The notes under the pieces were generated by a model, which was given only the letters and a program-made list of their open reading frames with translations, had not been told where the DNA came from and made no database searches. DNA of 64,000 bases. It comes from an uncultured Crocinitomix sp. (lineage in GTDB: Bacteria > Bacteroidota > Bacteroidia > Flavobacteriales_D > Crocinitomicaceae). Shown piece by piece: positions 1-8,800 of this stretch. Where the stretch lies: contig CAKZON010000037.1 of the NCBI GenBank assembly GCA_937136425.1, forward strand, positions 1 through 64,000, given 5' to 3'. Within the stretch, counting starts at the first letter, position 1. Every line of letters starts with the position of its first letter. Both the position numbers and the translations under genes were made by a program.

Positions 1-69
1 CCTGTTTATTTTGGATTATATACTCGTTTGGAGGTGGTTTTTGTACCCGTTTTACAAAAACAATCTTAA

Positions 70-744
70 AGTAATACAGGTAATTGTTATAAACCAGAGA
101 ATGATGGGGCGAGCTTTGCTGAAAGTGGTTTTTCGTTAACAGATTTTGCCAATAAAAATAATGGCGGTACAGGCGGGGATGATATTCAGGCCTTGTATAA
201 TGCTTTGCACAGTTCTTTGCGCACATCTGATGAGGAGGCGTGGAAAACAGCCTTGGAATCTGTTTTTGATGTAGATGGTTATTTAAAATGGTTGGCGGCG
301 AATACTACCATTCAAAATTGGGATACTTATGGCAGAATGACCCATAATTACTACCTCTACAATGATCCTGCAGATGGTTTGATTAAGTGGATTCCTTGGG
401 ATAATAACGAGGCATTTGAAGAAGGAAAGATGGGAGGAGCATTATCTTTTGAGTTTAGCGAAATTAGTGACGACAGCTGGCCATTGATAGGTTATATTCA
501 TAATACCGCCGAGTATGAAACAATGTTTAAATTGCATATCGTTGATTTTATTGAAGGTGTTTTTGAAACTTCTAAAGTACAGAATGATTACGCCACTTGG
601 CAAGCAATCATTCAAGAATCGGTTGAAGCAGAAACAGCTGATTACTCTTTCTTAAACTCAATTTCAGACTTTACGTCAGCAATTAGCACATTAGATGCGC
701 ATGTGGTTTCTAGAGTTGCAAGTGCAGGTGATTATGCTTATTAA
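70..744 (+). CDS. CotH kinase family protein, C-terminal part, 5' end broken or cut
   Basis: The open frame runs from the window edge, but an in-frame TAA at 67-69 separates codons 1-22 from the rest, so only the part from 70 is open. Residues just before the stop (VYFGLYTRLEVV) and after it (GNCYKPE, GDDIQAL, NWDTYGRMTHNYYLYND, WIPWDNNEAF) all fit CotH-like proteins, atypical protein kinases first known from spore coats and common as exported proteins in Bacteroidota. The kinase catalytic core would lie mostly upstream and cannot be seen. There is no T9SS tail; the protein ends SAGDYAY. The first credible internal start codon is a TTG at 193. Either this is a decayed gene or the first ~70 bases contain sequencing errors at a contig edge. 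Confidence 0.6.
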   Translation, partial: SNTGNCYKPENDGASFAESGFSLTDFANKNNGGTGGDDIQALYNALHSSLRTSDEEAWKTALESVFDVDGYLKWLAANTTIQNWDTYGRMTHNYYLYNDPADGLIKWIPWDNNEAFEEGKMGGALSFEFSEISDDSWPLIGYIHNTAEYETMFKLHIVDFIEGVFETSKVQNDYATWQAIIQESVEAETADYSFLNSISDFTSAISTLDAHVVSRVASAGDYAY

Positions 745-749
745 TGCTT

Positions 750-757
750 TATATTTG
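750..757 (+). promoter_or_regulatory. Putative -7 promoter element
   Basis: TATATTTG matches the Bacteroidota TAnnTTTG element and sits 8 bases before the start codon at 766. No good -33 TTTG lies at the usual distance. Confidence 0.4.
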
Positions 758-765
758 CAGTAATT

Positions 766-1302
766 ATGAATCCACTGCAAGAACTGCTTATTCAAATTGA
801 AGAAAAGGAACTTTGGGAAGAAGACCTTGTCCTAGAAAGAAATGAATATTTAAATCGTAACGGTAAAATTGATTCCAATTTATACTTAGTGTTAAGCGGA
901 AGTTTACGTATTTATTATTTAGATGAAAAAGAAGAGCACACCATTCGTTTTGGTTATCAAAATTCTTTTTTTGGAGCGTTAGATTCTTTTATAAAAGATC
1001 AACCTTCAGCCTATAATATTCAAGCATTAAAAAAGGCAGAACTAAAAGTTGTCTCTAAGGATGCGTTTATGGATTTAGTCAACTCTTCTCAAGAGAATCA
1101 ATTACTATGGCAAAACCTGTTGGGAGAATTAGTTTTTCAACAAATGGAAAGAGAGATTGATTTGCTCACATCTTCTCCGCAGGAAAGATACCACCGAGTA
1201 TTTAAACGCAGCCCGCAGTTGTTTCAAGAAATTCCTAATAAGTATATTGCCGCCTACTTAAGAATGACACCTGAAACTTTTTCAAGAATAAAAAAGTCTT
1301 GA
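766..1302 (+). CDS. Crp/Fnr family transcriptional regulator
   Basis: A 178-residue protein with an N-terminal cyclic-nucleotide-binding beta-barrel fold (about 15-110; motif LVLSGSLRIYY followed by FGYQNSFFGALDSF) and a short C-terminal winged helix (YIAAYLRMTPETFSRIKKS, about 160-178). Bacteroidota carry many such regulators without the full cAMP-binding signature, so the ligand is unknown. No cysteine cluster for an Fe-S centre is visible, so it is not an FNR-type oxygen sensor by that route. The helix-turn-helix ends at the C-terminus, as is usual for this subgroup. A perfect FNR-type palindrome overlaps its stop codon and precedes the next gene, which makes that gene a candidate target. 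Confidence 0.85.
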   Translation: MNPLQELLIQIEEKELWEEDLVLERNEYLNRNGKIDSNLYLVLSGSLRIYYLDEKEEHTIRFGYQNSFFGALDSFIKDQPSAYNIQALKKAELKVVSKDAFMDLVNSSQENQLLWQNLLGELVFQQMEREIDLLTSSPQERYHRVFKRSPQLFQEIPNKYIAAYLRMTPETFSRIKKS

Positions 1303-1313
1303 TTCAAATCAAG
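1298..1313. promoter_or_regulatory. FNR/Crp-type palindrome
   Basis: CTTGATT-CA-AATCAAG is a perfect inverted repeat and contains TTGAT-N4-ATCAA, the textbook FNR box. It covers the stop codon of the Crp/Fnr gene and lies 46 bases before the DinB-like gene. Its centre (1305.5) is about 42 bases before a transcription start predicted from the weak -7 element GACATTTG at 1335-1342, the spacing of a class II activator site. That link is inference. Confidence 0.5.
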
Positions 1314-1359
1314 GTTTATTTTATTTTGATCTCCGACATTTGTATCAAATAAAGTTCAA

Positions 1360-1902
1360 ATGAAATTAACCAATAAGGAATTAATCGAAGATCTTAAAGC
1401 GCGAACCAATGCAAACATTGCTATCGCAGAAGAATTAAAGAAGTTATCAATTGAAAAATTGAATCAAAAAAGTTCTGCAGAAAGTTGGAGTGCGTTAGAG
1501 TGTATTGAACATTTAAACCGCTATGGTGATTATTATTTACCTGAAATAAATAAACAACTTAAAACTGCAAATACAGTTTCTCCTTCAACAATATTTAAAA
1601 GTGGTGTTTTAGGGAACTATTTTGCTAAGTTACTTCAGCCAAAAGAAAAATTGAACAAAATGAAAACGTTTAAAGAGATGAATGCGTCAGGAAGCGTATT
1701 GTCTGTAGAAACTATTCATAAATTTATTGCGCAACAATTAGAGATGCTTGAAATATTAGAACATTCTTTAACTGTTAACCTCAAAAAAACTAAAACAGGT
1801 GTAAGCATAAGCAAGGTGATAAAATTGCGGTTAGGGGATACTTTTCGCGTAGTCATTTATCATAACCAACGACACCTTATTCAAGCGCAAAGAGCCGTGT
1901 AG
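1360..1902 (+). CDS. DinB family protein (putative metal-dependent enzyme)
   Basis: A 180-residue four-helix-bundle protein of the DinB/YfiT-like superfamily. The family's metal-binding histidine triad appears conserved: His51 in ECIEHLNRYGDYY, and His168 and His172 in IYHNQRHLIQA. Relatives include bacillithiol and mycothiol-dependent transferases, but most Bacteroidota members have no assigned substrate. It is probably cytoplasmic, since no signal peptide or membrane segment is seen. It is likely expressed from its own promoter after the Crp/Fnr gene, with the palindrome at 1298-1313 in a position to control it. Substrate cannot be inferred. Confidence 0.75.
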   Translation: MKLTNKELIEDLKARTNANIAIAEELKKLSIEKLNQKSSAESWSALECIEHLNRYGDYYLPEINKQLKTANTVSPSTIFKSGVLGNYFAKLLQPKEKLNKMKTFKEMNASGSVLSVETIHKFIAQQLEMLEILEHSLTVNLKKTKTGVSISKVIKLRLGDTFRVVIYHNQRHLIQAQRAV

Positions 1903-1983
1903 TTAAAGGCTTACAAACTGCTCGTTCCTGCCCATCATTCTCAGTATAATTTTATTTGTGAAACTTTTGTGATAGTATTTCAA

Positions 1984-1991
1984 TAATTTTG
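1984..1991 (+). promoter_or_regulatory. Putative -7 promoter element of the two-component operon
   Basis: TAATTTTG matches TAnnTTTG and ends only 4 bases before the ATG at 1996, so the message could start at or next to the start codon. TTTG copies lie at 1955-1958 and 1966-1969, neither at ideal spacing. Confidence 0.4.
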
Positions 1992-1995
1992 TGCC

Positions 1996-2694
1996 ATGGA
2001 GGACATAAAGGTATTATTGATTGAGGATGACCAAACCATTGCAGATTTGGTTGTTCTTCACTTAAAGAACATCCATTATAAAGTAGACCATAGAGCTACC
2101 TTAGCTGATGGTATGGCTGCAATTGAGAAAGAAAATTATTCGTTGATATTGTTAGACCTCATGTTGCCTGATGGTGACGGAATGGATTTGTGTCGAAAAT
2201 TGCGACAGGAAAAACATACAGTTCCAATCATCATGTTAACCGCTAAAACAGAAGAAATTGATCTAGTTTTAGGTTTAGAGTCTGGTGCAGATGATTATAT
2301 CGCAAAGCCATTTAGTATTCGAGAGTTTTTAGCAAGAGTTCGTGCAACTATTCGCCGATTTGCTGAGCCAATTGATGAGGGAGAAACGAAGCTTTATTCT
2401 TTTAAAAATTTAGAAATTAACGTTGATAAGCGTAAAGTAACTCTCAATGGAGAATCTGTTGACTTAACCAAAAAAGAATTTGAATTACTCTATCTTTTAG
2501 TTCAAAATATTGGTGTGAGTTTTAGCCGATCCAAATTGTTAGACCTAATTTGGGGATACAATTTTAAGGGATACGAACACACCGTAAATTCGCATATTAA
2601 CCGGTTGCGAAATAAAATCGAAAAAAATCCATCTAAACCCGAGTTTGTATTAACCTCTTGGGGCGTAGGTTATAAATTCAATGATGAACTTTAG
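1996..2694 (+). CDS. OmpR/PhoB family response regulator
   Basis: A 232-residue protein with a receiver domain (1-120) and an OmpR-type winged-helix DNA-binding domain (about 135-230). The phospho-acceptor is Asp54 in LLDLMLPDGDG, the acidic pair is in IEDD (10-12), and the conserved lysine is Lys104 in AKPF. The DNA-binding part ends with the typical hairpin TSWGVGYKF. It is followed after 27 bases by a sensor kinase on the same strand, so the two form a pair and probably one transcript. The signal and the regulon are not evident from neighbours. Confidence 0.92.
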   Translation: MEDIKVLLIEDDQTIADLVVLHLKNIHYKVDHRATLADGMAAIEKENYSLILLDLMLPDGDGMDLCRKLRQEKHTVPIIMLTAKTEEIDLVLGLESGADDYIAKPFSIREFLARVRATIRRFAEPIDEGETKLYSFKNLEINVDKRKVTLNGESVDLTKKEFELLYLLVQNIGVSFSRSKLLDLIWGYNFKGYEHTVNSHINRLRNKIEKNPSKPEFVLTSWGVGYKFNDEL

Positions 2695-2721
2695 TCCGTT
2701 GCGGGCAATAATAATTGACAA

Positions 2722-4182
2722 ATGAAAAATCTATTTAGCGGATTGTTTTGGAGACTATCCTTCTTCTTTTTAATTAGTTTAATGTGTTTTGCTGTAATGT
2801 ATATCTACATTACTAGAGATGCATCAATCGAGTATTCTCAAGAAACATCTCAACGGTTAAATCGTAAATTGGCAGACCGAGTAGCACATGAAACGGAACC
2901 TTTTAAAGATGGCGTTCCAAATGAAGAAGAGTTAGAGCATTTCTTTCATAATGTAATGGTTATTAATCCGTCAGTAGAGGTTTATTTATTGGATACTGAA
3001 GGGAAGATTCTTTCCTATTTTGCGCCATTTGGAGAGGTGAAGTTAGAGCAGGTTGGTTTAGACCCAATTCACACATTTATTGAAGATACAGCAGCATTTA
3101 TTAAAGGAGAAGATCCGCGAAACCCTGGAGTGTATAAAGTTTTTTCAGCATCTCAAGTGTATGCTGATGATATTCATATGGGGTATATGTATGTGATTTT
3201 GGCAAGTCAGGAATTGGCAACAGCTTCTGAGAGTTTAGCAAGTGGTTTTGGGTGGAGCTTGGCTTTAAAATCAATATTTGTTACACTGGTGCTTACCTTT
3301 TTAGTAGGGTTGTTAATTATTTGGTTGTTAACTAAAAACCTGAATAAAATAATGACTACTGTAAGTGAGTTTAGAGAGGGAAAATTAGACGCACGAATTA
3401 AAACTAAAACAAGAGGTGAATTTTCAGACTTGGCAAATAATTTTAATAATATGGCAGACACTATTGTTGAAAATATTGATGAACTCAAATCTGTCGATCG
3501 CTTACGAAAAGAACTAATCACAAATGTTTCGCATGATTTGCGTACGCCTTTAACAGCAATTCATGGCTATGCAGAAACACTTTTGCTAATGGAGGGGCAA
3601 TTGGATGAAAAGCAAAAGAAAGAATATACTGAGGTTATTTTAAGTAGTACTAAACGTGTCATAAAGCTCGTGGATGATTTATTCGAAATCTCAAAATTAG
3701 AGTCCGATCATATCCAAACCAATCGTGAAACTTTTTCTATCAGTCAAATGCTGTCTGATATTATAATGAAATATGAGCTATTGGCAAAAAGTAAATCCAT
3801 TACACTTACCATTGAAAATGTGGAGAAGGATGTCTTTATTTACGCGGATATTGCTTTGATTGATCGTGTATTTCAAAATTTATTGGATAATGCGCTTAAA
3901 CACACTCCGCATGGCGAATCCATTTCAGTTGTGATAGATGAAAATAAATCCAATGGCATGGTAAGTATTAAAATACAAGATACCGGTGTTGGTATCCCTA
4001 AGGATGAGCTTCCTTTTATCTTTGATCGATTCAAAAAAATTAAAGGAAATACAAAAGAGGGGTCTGGATTGGGCTTAGCAATTGTGAAAAAAATCTTGGA
4101 ATTGCATGAAGTTGAAATTAATGTTCAAAGCGAACTGGATAAAGGAACTGCATTTTCTTTTGACCTTCCAATGGCAAAATAG
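2722..4182 (+). CDS. Sensor histidine kinase (HAMP, HisKA, HATPase)
   Basis: A 486-residue inner-membrane kinase. Order: TM1 (about 10-28), a periplasmic sensing region (about 30-178), TM2 (about 180-204), HAMP (about 205-255), dimerisation domain with His271 in NVSHDLRTPLTAIHGY, and an ATP-binding domain with NLLDNALKHTP (N box), DTGVGIP (G1) and GSGLGLAIVKK (G2). It pairs with the response regulator 27 bases upstream. The phospho-relay is standard for the family. The periplasmic part has no motif I recognise, so the stimulus is unknown. Confidence 0.92.
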   Translation: MKNLFSGLFWRLSFFFLISLMCFAVMYIYITRDASIEYSQETSQRLNRKLADRVAHETEPFKDGVPNEEELEHFFHNVMVINPSVEVYLLDTEGKILSYFAPFGEVKLEQVGLDPIHTFIEDTAAFIKGEDPRNPGVYKVFSASQVYADDIHMGYMYVILASQELATASESLASGFGWSLALKSIFVTLVLTFLVGLLIIWLLTKNLNKIMTTVSEFREGKLDARIKTKTRGEFSDLANNFNNMADTIVENIDELKSVDRLRKELITNVSHDLRTPLTAIHGYAETLLLMEGQLDEKQKKEYTEVILSSTKRVIKLVDDLFEISKLESDHIQTNRETFSISQMLSDIIMKYELLAKSKSITLTIENVEKDVFIYADIALIDRVFQNLLDNALKHTPHGESISVVIDENKSNGMVSIKIQDTGVGIPKDELPFIFDRFKKIKGNTKEGSGLGLAIVKKILELHEVEINVQSELDKGTAFSFDLPMAK

Positions 4183-4280
4183 TCTCGTTTATTTATTCGT
4201 GGTTTTTACGAATTTATCTATAAAACCTTTCTTAGGATTTCAATAATACATCCTTACTTGATGTTGCGTTGTGACTTTGT

Positions 4281-4302
4281 TGAACATTTCGTGAACATTT
4301 CG
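4281..4302 (+). repeat. Tandem 11-bp direct repeat upstream of the sigma factor gene
   Basis: TGAACATTTCG occurs twice head to tail, followed by TGATC. An 11-base period puts both copies on about the same face of the helix, which suits a regulator binding site. The repeat lies 137 bases before the sigma factor start codon. No clear TAnnTTTG follows at a fixed distance. Confidence 0.4.
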
Positions 4303-4377
4303 TGATCTTTATCAACGTTCTTTGTTATGTATTAAAACCGCAGGACTTTCAACTACTTATTCTGCGCTTACAGAACA

Positions 4378-4414
4378 CCAAGGAGGCGAGAATTAAAAGG
4401 GGTTGTCTCCTTGG
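4378..4414 (+). promoter_or_regulatory. Hairpin in the leader of the sigma factor gene
   Basis: CCAAGGAG (4378-4385) pairs perfectly with CTCCTTGG (4407-4414), with a 21-base loop. The hairpin ends 24 bases before the ATG at 4439. No T-run follows, so it is not an ordinary terminator. It buries an AGGAGG-like sequence in its 5' arm. Confidence 0.45.
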
Positions 4415-4438
4415 TTTAAGATTTAAAAATTAGAACAA

Positions 4439-4993
4439 ATGGACACACTAGAAATCAACGCTAATAATTGGGTAGAAAATTATTCATCTATGTTTTATAG
4501 CTACACTTATTCTCGAGTAAAAGATCCTAATCTGGCTTCAGATTTGGTTCAGGATACTTTTTTGGCAGGATTAAAATCGTTAGAACGATTCGAAGGAAAG
4601 TCTACCATTAAAACCTGGTTGTTTTCAATTTTAAAACGCAAAATTATCGATACTTGGAGAATGCAAGGAAATCGTAAAACAGTTCCGTTTTCTACTTATC
4701 AAAAAAAATCGGATGATTCTGACTCTGGTTTTGAAAATAACATTCAAAGTATTTACCGAAATGGTGAAAGAGAATACGAGATTAAAGAATTAAGAGAGAT
4801 TTTGTTTAGTAGTATCTATTCATTGCCTAAAAAATGGATACCAATAGTTATCGATCGTTTGATTCATGAAATAAGTTGTGAAGAAATTGCTGATAAATAT
4901 GACATTACTGTCAATAATGTATGGGTCATTATTTTTAGAGCAAAAGCAAAATTGCGTGAAGATTTAACTGAAAAATTGGATATTGCGTCTTAA
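4439..4993 (+). CDS. ECF-type RNA polymerase sigma factor
   Basis: A 184-residue sigma-70 family protein of the small (ECF) class. Region 2 covers about 15-80 (SDLVQDTFLAGLKSLERFEG then STIKTWLFSILKRKIIDTWR) and would bind core polymerase and the -10-like element. Region 4 covers about 120-175 (IHEISCEEIADKYDITVNNVWVIIFRAK), the helix-turn-helix for the -35-like element. No recognisable anti-sigma factor is adjacent; the only candidate partner is the membrane protein 85 bases downstream, and that is a guess. The upstream region is unusually rich in structure (11-bp tandem repeat and leader hairpin), suggesting regulated expression. Confidence 0.88.
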   Translation: MDTLEINANNWVENYSSMFYSYTYSRVKDPNLASDLVQDTFLAGLKSLERFEGKSTIKTWLFSILKRKIIDTWRMQGNRKTVPFSTYQKKSDDSDSGFENNIQSIYRNGEREYEIKELREILFSSIYSLPKKWIPIVIDRLIHEISCEEIADKYDITVNNVWVIIFRAKAKLREDLTEKLDIAS

Positions 4994-5078
4994 TTTTATT
5001 CTAAACGTGCTGAGTAGGTAATAGACTCACTTTGTCACATAAAGTCTACTAGAAGTCTTTTTTTGACTAAATTAAAAC

Positions 5079-5825
5079 ATGCTTTGGAGAAGAATTCGAA
5101 GGTTTTTAATTATTAGTCTTTCAATAGGTTTGTTTCTATTGATTTTGGTCATGGTTGATTTAAATATTACGCGTGGTCTGGTTTTAGCAGAGATTATTGA
5201 TTATGATGAAAGGCATGTTGATGAGGTTGAAGAACAAGATCCTAATGTTGTTTATGAAATTACTCAACTGCCTAATGGTAATTATAATTTTCGATTTGAA
5301 AATAATGCCATAACGCCAAAATATTTCACTGGTTATCGACCAGAGGGTTTTAGCATTGACATTGACTCTTACACTTTTTTCGGTTATGCTGATTGGGCAC
5401 AATTAGTGTTACCAGATACTATTGTTGGACTCTATGAGTTTTGGGGCTGTGGTACGGGGTTGGGCCCAATAACCATTAATCCGCTTGAAGTTTTTGAATC
5501 TGAATTTACTTATGAAGATCTAGTTAGAAAAAGTTTTTATCGGTTGCCATTAAATTACAATCAAGAGCAAGTATTTGATCCAATATATAATGAACCTTTT
5601 CTTAAAGATTCAAATGATTTTTGGGTGCAAATTGATCCTGAAAAATCTACCATTCCAATTACGGATTCAATTCAGGTGCACTTTTTTGTTTACCTAGAGT
5701 CTATTTTTGATTGCGAACGTTATATGGTAAAATCAAATGCTGTTCAACTTGGTTATTTGGACTTGCTTAATGAATGGTTATTGTATGAGAGGGAGTCTCA
5801 AGTTCGATATGCGGAGTATGATTAA
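5079..5825 (+). CDS. Hypothetical single-pass membrane or exported protein
   Basis: A 248-residue protein I do not recognise. It opens with basic residues (MLWRRIRR) and one strong hydrophobic segment (about 8-28), then an acidic extracytoplasmic region rich in aromatic residues. Two cysteines (one in FWGCGTG, one in FDCERY) could form a disulphide outside the cytoplasm. It lies 85 bases after the ECF sigma gene on the same strand and converges with the WG-repeat gene, 11 bases away. It lacks the zinc-finger anti-sigma signature, so an anti-sigma role is only a possibility raised by position. Confidence 0.6.
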   Translation: MLWRRIRRFLIISLSIGLFLLILVMVDLNITRGLVLAEIIDYDERHVDEVEEQDPNVVYEITQLPNGNYNFRFENNAITPKYFTGYRPEGFSIDIDSYTFFGYADWAQLVLPDTIVGLYEFWGCGTGLGPITINPLEVFESEFTYEDLVRKSFYRLPLNYNQEQVFDPIYNEPFLKDSNDFWVQIDPEKSTIPITDSIQVHFFVYLESIFDCERYMVKSNAVQLGYLDLLNEWLLYERESQVRYAEYD

Positions 5826-5836
5826 ATATTTGTTTT

Positions 5837-8800
5837 TTATGGTTGTATCACCGCCTTGTAATGCGGGTCAGCCAAGTCTTTACCATTGTAGTCAAAATAA
5901 CCGAATGAGTTAAAAAAGCTCACTTGTAAATGATCTCGAACAATTTCAATTTTATGATAACGTAACGGTACAATAATCTCTCCACCTGAGTTATACATAC
6001 CAACATGGCTATTTTCATCTAGTAAGTACAAGTCGCTAGAAACAGGTCTTATATTTTGAAAAGAAAGAGATTTGTTTAATACACCATTATAGAGATAATC
6101 AAATCCACGGTGCTTTACAATTAGTGAGTTTGCACTAATCGCTTTAATATCTTTGTAGGATTTGTCGTTTAATTTTTTGCCTTCTATTGTGTAAAGGTCG
6201 CAAGTCGTATTCCTTTTAGTCGCTTTATAAAAGCTCGAATTATAAGACTCAATTTTAACATATTCGGGTGAAATAATCATTTTCCCTTGTGGATTTATAA
6301 CACCCATACCAGCTCGTGTTGTAAATGTCAAATTATTATCCAATTTCCCAACACGAAAAACGTTGTCATCAAAAAGGTATTTGCCATGTGCATTTACAAT
6401 TCCTCTTTTGCGCTTGTTTTTACAGTAGGCCCAACCGTTTCTAATTGGATCTAACTTCTTAAATTGAGGTTGACAAAGTGTGTCGCCTTGCAAGTTTTGA
6501 AAGCCCAATAAGCCATTGTTACCTCTATATATCATAGTGCCTTCTCCAATTTTTGAAATTCTAACAAGTGGTTTACTAATGTATTTACCAGTTATAAGTG
6601 AAAAAAGACGCTTTTTGCCGTTCTTTTGCACTAGAATTACTTCGTCTTTCAAAGAATAGGAGAGGATGGAGCTGTTTTTAGGTGTTCGGATATCACTTTT
6701 GAAATTAAGTATGTTAAGTCGTCTTCCGCGCTCTTCATAAACTAAGTAGTCTGCTGTAGATTCAATTACACGTTTACAGTTTGTTGCGGCAATTAATGTA
6801 TCTCCCATAATGTTAATCACAGTCATGCCTTTGGAGGTTACTAGTGCATAACGTTTATAGCCAAGTGGTTCAATTCGTTTTGATTTGTAAAAAGGTAAAA
6901 CTGAACTTCCGTCTGAGTTAATAATGCTCTTTTTTCCTTTTATAATTATGGTGGCATAGCCATCTTTAAAAGGGTATACAAAATCAAATTCGTACGGAGT
7001 TACGGCATTAAGATTAGTATCTACCAATGCCCATTCTTTGCTGCCATTTTTCTGCGCAAACCACTTGCCATTATGGTAATGTTTTAATTTAGAAATGTCA
7101 GTGGAAGATAATGTTCCGGTTGATTTTTGGTATAAATAGTTTTCTTTTACACGCTTGCTAACTTCAAAATAGGATTTACCATTAATGATTATTCGTTTTA
7201 CTTTTTGATGTTCAATAGGCACAATAACATTCATTGCAGTGTCTACTACGCCCCATTTGTCATTGAGCGCAACTATAGCAAGGCCATGTTTAAATTCCTC
7301 GGCGTGCTGAAAAGGTTGGTCGTTTAATTGTTTTCCATCTTTGTTGATGTAATACCAGGAGGCGTCTTCAAACTCAATATATCTTTCTAAGCGACTCAAT
7401 TTAAATTCTACGGCGCCTGTTGTGCGTAAAAACTCTCGTGTTGATGTAGCCGTAAATTGGGTTCTTGATGGTGTTAATACGGTTTTTCCTTCTTTACATA
7501 CGCGCAATATATCTTCTTTATAATTTCCATAAAATTGCAAGCCAATCCATTGAGTTTTGCCATATGGATCAAGTAAAAAGAGTTGTTCATTGTAGGCGCG
7601 GGAATAATAACAGTTTTCAAAATCTTTTAAGTTTGCCGACAATAACTTCTTCTTGGTAAGAAATTTGCGTGATTCATTGTCTACTAAATAAAAATGTGGA
7701 TGGTAAAAGCCAAATGTCTCATCTGAGAGCGCTAGTGTCCAACCATTTTTTATCATTAATGGTTTGTTTGTTGCATAATTGTTCAACCTTTTTCTTAGGT
7801 AGGCCTTGGTTAAGTTTTGTTTGGCATCAATTGCAATTTGCATAAATTGAGGTCGAATTACAACAGAATCTGCCGTATCTTTTAATCCCCATAATCCTCT
7901 TGTTTCAATTAAAGAATCTTTAATTTGACGTTTTATTACAGGACGAAACCAACCAAAAGCTTCGTAATTAACATTGGTTAATTGGTCTTCTCGTTCATTT
8001 GATCCAAAGGTGAGGTTGGAAGATCTTCTGCGCGGCTTTTGTTCTTTTTCAATACTAATGCTCATGTAGTCATTGTATGTTTTTTGACTTTTAATTGAGC
8101 CGTCATCCGCTAATTTAATTACAGTAATTGCTTTTTTTGAATAACACTTAATATTGCTGTCATATACTTTGATTCTGTCATATTCAAGAGGGATAATCAA
8201 TACGCCTTGTTTAGAATAAATTCCGTAAAATCCATTTTGTTTTACAACATAAACATTGTCATGCACATCAATCGATTCGAATTGCATGGGTAAAATAGCG
8301 TTGCCGTTAAGATCAAATATTCCGAAACGACCAAAATTTCCTGTCATTATTTCGTTGCCAAAAAATTGGGTGACCTCATATTTAGGTAACATAATGTCCC
8401 TTTTGAGGTCTAAGTTCCATAATCCTTGTTTGCGATCTTTTACATAGGTTAGAATTGGGTGATCATGAGCAATTATGAAATCTAAATTTGGAAGTTCGTA
8501 ATACTCCTCCTTTTTAGCGTGTAACAAAAGTGGACTATTGGCTATAGTGCAAAGAAATAAATTACCAAATTGATAATCAACATTATTCATAGGGTCTCCA
8601 ATTGTTTTTTGCTCAGGAAGACGAATTAAAATAGTGTGGTCAACTGTTTCTGCAAGTGCATAATTGGGGATGTCAGAGTATAAAGTGTCAACGCTTACGG
8701 CTAGTTGGCTTAGGTCGTTAACCGAATATAGTGCGTGCTGTTTGTCAGGGTAATAACCTTGGATAATGTTTCTGTCAAATACTGTGGCATGAGTAAAGGA

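Noticed and set aside
5184..5402. Many short open frames antisense to real genes, for example here and at 3207-3521, 15703-15975, 35019-35306 and 51528-51887.
   Set aside because: They lie wholly inside larger genes with clear family motifs, have no promoter or family features, and show composition expected from reading the opposite strand.
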